A stretch of 64,000 nt of DNA, taken from NCBI GenBank assembly GCA_029248335.1, contig JAQWJM010000148.1, forward strand, positions 1 to 64,000. Direction: 5' to 3'. A model generated the notes under the pieces. It ran no database searches. It had not been told where the DNA came from and saw nothing but the letters and a program-made list of their open reading frames with translations. The stretch is from UBA12014 sp029248335 (GTDB lineage Bacteria; Planctomycetota; Phycisphaerae; Phycisphaerales; SM1A02). Below, one piece after another: positions 60,824-64,000 of the stretch (position 1 is the first letter of the stretch; the number at the start of each line of letters is the position of its first letter). A program made the translations under genes and the position numbers.

Positions 60824-63800
60824 ATGCCCCTCGCCGAAAAACCAGAGGATCCTCTGAATCGCGTTGATCTCGGTCGTTGGCGGATCCGGATCGATACCGG
60901 CGGGACGTTCACGGATTGTCTGGCGTTGCCGCCGGACGCATCGACACCGCGGCGAGTCAAAGTCCTGAGTTCGGGACGCGTTCGCGCCCGATTCGACGGG
61001 ATGCGACTCGACGGACCGGGCTGGCTTTCACGTTTCGAAGGCGCGCCGGTGCTTCGCGTCCGGGATGGGGCGATCGCGGGCACCCTCGGATCCGCGGGCA
61101 TGTTGCAGATGGTAGGGGTCGATGCCTGTCGCCCGGGCGAGGTCGTCGAATGCGTGCCGGGCCTCGATGCCCCGCGCCTCGCGATGCACGTGATCACCGG
61201 GACCCGACCGGATCGACCGCTGCCCCCCATCGATCTCCGGATCGCGACGACCCGTGGCACCAACGCGCTCCTCGAGCGGCGGACCGGTCGCGTCCTGCTG
61301 GTGACCACCGCGGGGTTCGAGGATCTCGTGATCATCGGTGATCAGGATCGCCCGGACCTCTTCGCGCTCGACGTTCGCCCGGCCCGACTTCTGCCGGCGG
61401 CCGTCGTGGGGATCGATGCTCGAATGGCGGCGGACGGTCGGGTGCTTCACCCCCTCGACGTCGACGCGGCGATCGCGAAGATCCGGAAGGCGGTCGACGC
61501 GGCGACCGAGCCGTTCGATGCCGTCGCCGTCTGCCTGCTTCACGCCTGGCGGGATCCCCGGCACGAGCGTGCGCTCGAGCAGGCGATCCGAGGATGCCTG
61601 CCGGACGTTCGAATCTCGGTGAGTCATCGCATCTCGCCGGACATCCGGATCGTGCCGCGGATTCGGACGGTCGTCGCCGACGCCGCGTTGTCGCCCGTGC
61701 TGCATGCGTTCCTCGAAGACCTCGGGTTGGAGGGAGGTCGTGACCGGGTGCTCGCGATGTCGAGTGGCGGTGGCCTCGTCGATCGCACGACGTACAGACC
61801 GTGCGAGAGTCTGCTCAGCGGACCTGCCGCCGGCATGGTCGGCGCGATCGCAAGCGCCGCCCGGGCGGGTGCGGACCGGCTGGTCGCCTTCGACATGGGC
61901 GGAACCAGCACCGATGTCGGGCGGGCCGAGAGCCGCGCCGACCTTCGCGACGGCACCAGCGTCGGGGATGCGACGGTGCGGGTGCCCAGCGTCGATCTTC
62001 ACACCATCGCGGCGGGTGGTGGCTCGATCTGCCGGGTCGTCGAGGGGCGTCTGGAAGTCGGCCCCGAGTCGGCCGGCGCGTCACCGGGGCCGGCGTGCTA
62101 CGGCGGCGAAGGCCCGCTCACCCTCACGGACGTGAACCTCCTGCTCGGTCGGGCGGATCCGAACCGATTCGGCGTTCCACTTCACCTGGAAGCCGCGGAG
62201 GCGGCGCTTGAACGTCAAGTCGTGGCCAGTGGACGTACTCGAGGTGAGCTGCTCGAGGGGTTCGTGGCGCTCGCGGATGAACGCATGGCGGAGGCGATCC
62301 GGATGGTCACGACCCGCCGCGGCGAGGATCCCGCGGATCATGTCCTGGTGGCGTTCGGTGGCGCGGGTGGCCAGCATGCCTGCGGCGTCGCCGCTCGGTT
62401 GGGCATGAAACGCGTCCTGATCCCGGCCGACGCCGGGCTGCTGAGCGCCGTCGGGCTTCATGTCGCGGCGCAGGAACGAAGCGTGGAGTCCGCGATCCTC
62501 GAGCCGCTTCACGCGGTCGATCTGAAATCCACGGTCGATCGCCTCGGCGCCGACGCGATCGAATCGGCGCGGGCCGCGGGGGTGACGGCCCCGGTCGTTC
62601 GTCGGATTCAGATTCGGGCCCGGCTGCTCGGGCAGGACACGACGATCGATCTCGACTACGAGACGACGCTCGAAGTGCAGTCATCCGTCGTCGAACGTGA
62701 TTTTCAATCGAGTTACCGACGCCTCTACGGGCATCCCCCACCGCCGCGTCCGATCGAGATCGCGGGCGTCAGGATGTTCGCCGGAGATGCCGCCGGGAAT
62801 CCGTTGCCGGATGCGGACGAGTTCGAGGCTCGGCGCGACGACCGGACGAAGGGATCGTTCGCCGTCGATCGTGAAGCACTTCCCGTCGAGACCGACCTCC
62901 ACGGTCCGTTGCTGGTGGCGGACGCGACGAGCACGATCGTGGTGCCTGAAGGCTGGTCCGCTCGTGCCGACGAATTCGGTGGTCTGATGCTCGACCGTCG
63001 TGGTTCGGAGCCGACCGGAATCACCGGCGCGGCCTCTTCGGAGATCATGGCGTGCCGGTTGGAGTCGATCGCCCGCGAGATGGGCGAGACCCTGCGACGA
63101 ACCGCCCTCAGCGTGAACGTGAAGGAGCGTCTGGACTACTCCTGTGGAATCGTGGACGCCGCAGGACGACTCGTCGTCAACGCGCCGCACATGCCGGTCC
63201 ACCTGGGGGCGATGGGCGACTGTGTCCGGGCGGTGACCTCCCGGCTCGACCTCGGTCCGGGCGATGTCGCCCTCGTCAATCATCCGGGATTCGGAGGCTC
63301 GCACCTGCCCGACCTCACGGTCGTGAGTCCGGTCTTCGCGGGTTCCGGCGACTGCATCGGTCATGTGGTGAATCGGGCCCACCATGCGGAGATCGGTGGA
63401 ACGCGGCCGGGCTCGATGCCGCCCGATGCGACCCGGCTCGTCGAGGAGGGTGTGGTGATACCTCCCATGAAGATCGTGACCGCGGGCGTGCCCGCCTTCG
63501 AGGTGTTCGAGGAAATGCTCCGGCGGGCACCGCATCCGTCGCGGGCGGTGGCGGACAATCTCGCGGATCTCGCGGCGCAGCTCGCATCGAACGAACTCGG
63601 GGTGCGTCGGCTCGCGACGCTCTGGCGGGAGGTGGGTCCGACCGATTTCGATCGTGATCTCGAAGGACTGCGGCGGCGTTGTGGCGCGGCGATCGGACGG
63701 TTGATCGACGCGCGGCCCGGGTTCGATCGAAGCGTCGAGGAACGGCTCGACGACGGCACGCCGATCCGGCTTCGGGTCTCGGTCGAACATGGCCGGATGT

Positions 63801-64000
63801 CGATCGACTTCACGGGATCGGGGGACGTCCATCCGCGAAATCTCAACGCTCCGTTCGCGGTGATCCGTGCGGCGACGCTCTACGTGCTTCGCGTCGTCGC
63901 GGCGGAGGCGATTCCGCTCAACGAAGGCGCACTCGAACGGGTGGATCTCATCTGCCCGAACGGATTCCTCGATCCTCCGTTCGAAGGCCATGCCGAATCG
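60824..64000 (+). CDS. Fused HyuA-HyuB hydantoinase / 5-oxoprolinase (3' end outside window)
   Basis: The frame is open for 1059 codons to the window edge. Residues about 15-700 are the HyuA-type ATPase: RIDTGGTFTDCLALPP, ATTRGTNALLERRTGRVLLV, LLSGPAAGMVGA, FDMGGTSTDVG, FGGAGGQHACGVAARLGM. From about 745 the HyuB part begins: MACRLESIAREMGETLRRTA, ERLDYSCGI, GGSHLPDLTVVSPVF, RAHHAEIGGTRPGSMPPDA. Single-chain fusions of this kind act as ATP-dependent 5-oxoprolinases or hydantoinases. The true substrate cannot be told. The start is set by the TATCCT hexamer. Confidence 0.92.
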   Translation, partial: MPLAEKPEDPLNRVDLGRWRIRIDTGGTFTDCLALPPDASTPRRVKVLSSGRVRARFDGMRLDGPGWLSRFEGAPVLRVRDGAIAGTLGSAGMLQMVGVDACRPGEVVECVPGLDAPRLAMHVITGTRPDRPLPPIDLRIATTRGTNALLERRTGRVLLVTTAGFEDLVIIGDQDRPDLFALDVRPARLLPAAVVGIDARMAADGRVLHPLDVDAAIAKIRKAVDAATEPFDAVAVCLLHAWRDPRHERALEQAIRGCLPDVRISVSHRISPDIRIVPRIRTVVADAALSPVLHAFLEDLGLEGGRDRVLAMSSGGGLVDRTTYRPCESLLSGPAAGMVGAIASAARAGADRLVAFDMGGTSTDVGRAESRADLRDGTSVGDATVRVPSVDLHTIAAGGGSICRVVEGRLEVGPESAGASPGPACYGGEGPLTLTDVNLLLGRADPNRFGVPLHLEAAEAALERQVVASGRTRGELLEGFVALADERMAEAIRMVTTRRGEDPADHVLVAFGGAGGQHACGVAARLGMKRVLIPADAGLLSAVGLHVAAQERSVESAILEPLHAVDLKSTVDRLGADAIESARAAGVTAPVVRRIQIRARLLGQDTTIDLDYETTLEVQSSVVERDFQSSYRRLYGHPPPPRPIEIAGVRMFAGDAAGNPLPDADEFEARRDDRTKGSFAVDREALPVETDLHGPLLVADATSTIVVPEGWSARADEFGGLMLDRRGSEPTGITGAASSEIMACRLESIAREMGETLRRTALSVNVKERLDYSCGIVDAAGRLVVNAPHMPVHLGAMGDCVRAVTSRLDLGPGDVALVNHPGFGGSHLPDLTVVSPVFAGSGDCIGHVVNRAHHAEIGGTRPGSMPPDATRLVEEGVVIPPMKIVTAGVPAFEVFEEMLRRAPHPSRAVADNLADLAAQLASNELGVRRLATLWREVGPTDFDRDLEGLRRRCGAAIGRLIDARPGFDRSVEERLDDGTPIRLRVSVEHGRMSIDFTGSGDVHPRNLNAPFAVIRAATLYVLRVVAAEAIPLNEGALERVDLICPNGFLDPPFEGHAES

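Noticed and set aside
60877..61341. Short plus-strand frames inside the start of the hydantoinase gene
   Set aside because: They lie in other frames within a 1059-codon gene that matches HyuA throughout.

Overview
The window looks like chromosome of a high-GC planctomycete, most likely of the Phycisphaerales type. Secreted proteins end in PEP-CTERM-like tails (PxPxxxxL..G..RRRR) or carry planctomycete dockerin-like Ca-binding repeats (DxNxDGxVDxxDLxxLLxxWG). There is also a squalene-cyclase-fold/DUF4159 protein, a Kdo transferase (Gram-negative envelope) and a B. subtilis-type succinate dehydrogenase. This placement is an inference from protein style; no 16S rRNA gene is present. No phage module, insertion sequence, CRISPR array or biosynthetic cluster was seen.

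Layout. 1-3.6 kb: secreted surface proteins and a membrane protein. 3.69-8.85 kb: a segment of about 5 kb bounded by a 118-bp direct repeat that contains the 3' half of a tRNA-Arg(CCG) gene, with the intact tRNA at 8806-8879. It looks like an integration scar or island remnant and holds a degenerate phosphodiesterase-like protein, a GNAT-like protein, an orphan acyl carrier protein, a PEP-CTERM protein and broken secreted-protein pieces. 9-14.3 kb: a coiled-coil membrane protein, a MazG-like hydrolase, asparagine synthase and an FHA-SpoIIE phosphatase. 14.4-18.3 kb: a 1288-residue secreted protein built from a Cys-rich repeat (CCxxxWDxxC, 17 exact copies). 18.5-25.6 kb: purA-uppS, hemW, sdhB and a UbiA/GT-C pair. 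25.7-33.4 kb: sdhC-sdhA, a DUF1844 protein, a parvulin-like lipoprotein, yraN and the cyclase-fold protein. 33.5-41.2 kb: a glutamine amidotransferase, a giant MscS channel, an aminotransferase, a sodium/solute symporter and rplU. 41.3-46.9 kb: a Gfo/Idh/MocA-like protein, RNase P RNA (rnpB), a hypothetical protein, uracil-DNA glycosylase, dtd and a MEMO-family protein. 47.2-54.1 kb: a DUF1573-ankyrin lipoprotein, an M32 carboxypeptidase, typA and lysC. 54.5-64 kb: a tRNA-queuosine mannosyltransferase-like gene, a Fur-like regulator, a trx-waaA-thiL operon followed by a TsaE-YacG fusion, a GT77-like transferase, and a fused hydantoinase/5-oxoprolinase that runs off the end.

The signal I find most interesting is promoter architecture. 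Nine unrelated genes have a TAnnnT hexamer exactly six bases before the start codon, and the same hexamer with the same six-base spacing precedes the inferred first base of rnpB. This suggests that these mRNAs are leaderless. The other notable items are the TsaE-YacG fusion, the Cys-rich repeat protein, the DUF1573-ankyrin fusion, the tRNA-bounded segment and a small dispersed terminator-like repeat with a conserved loop.
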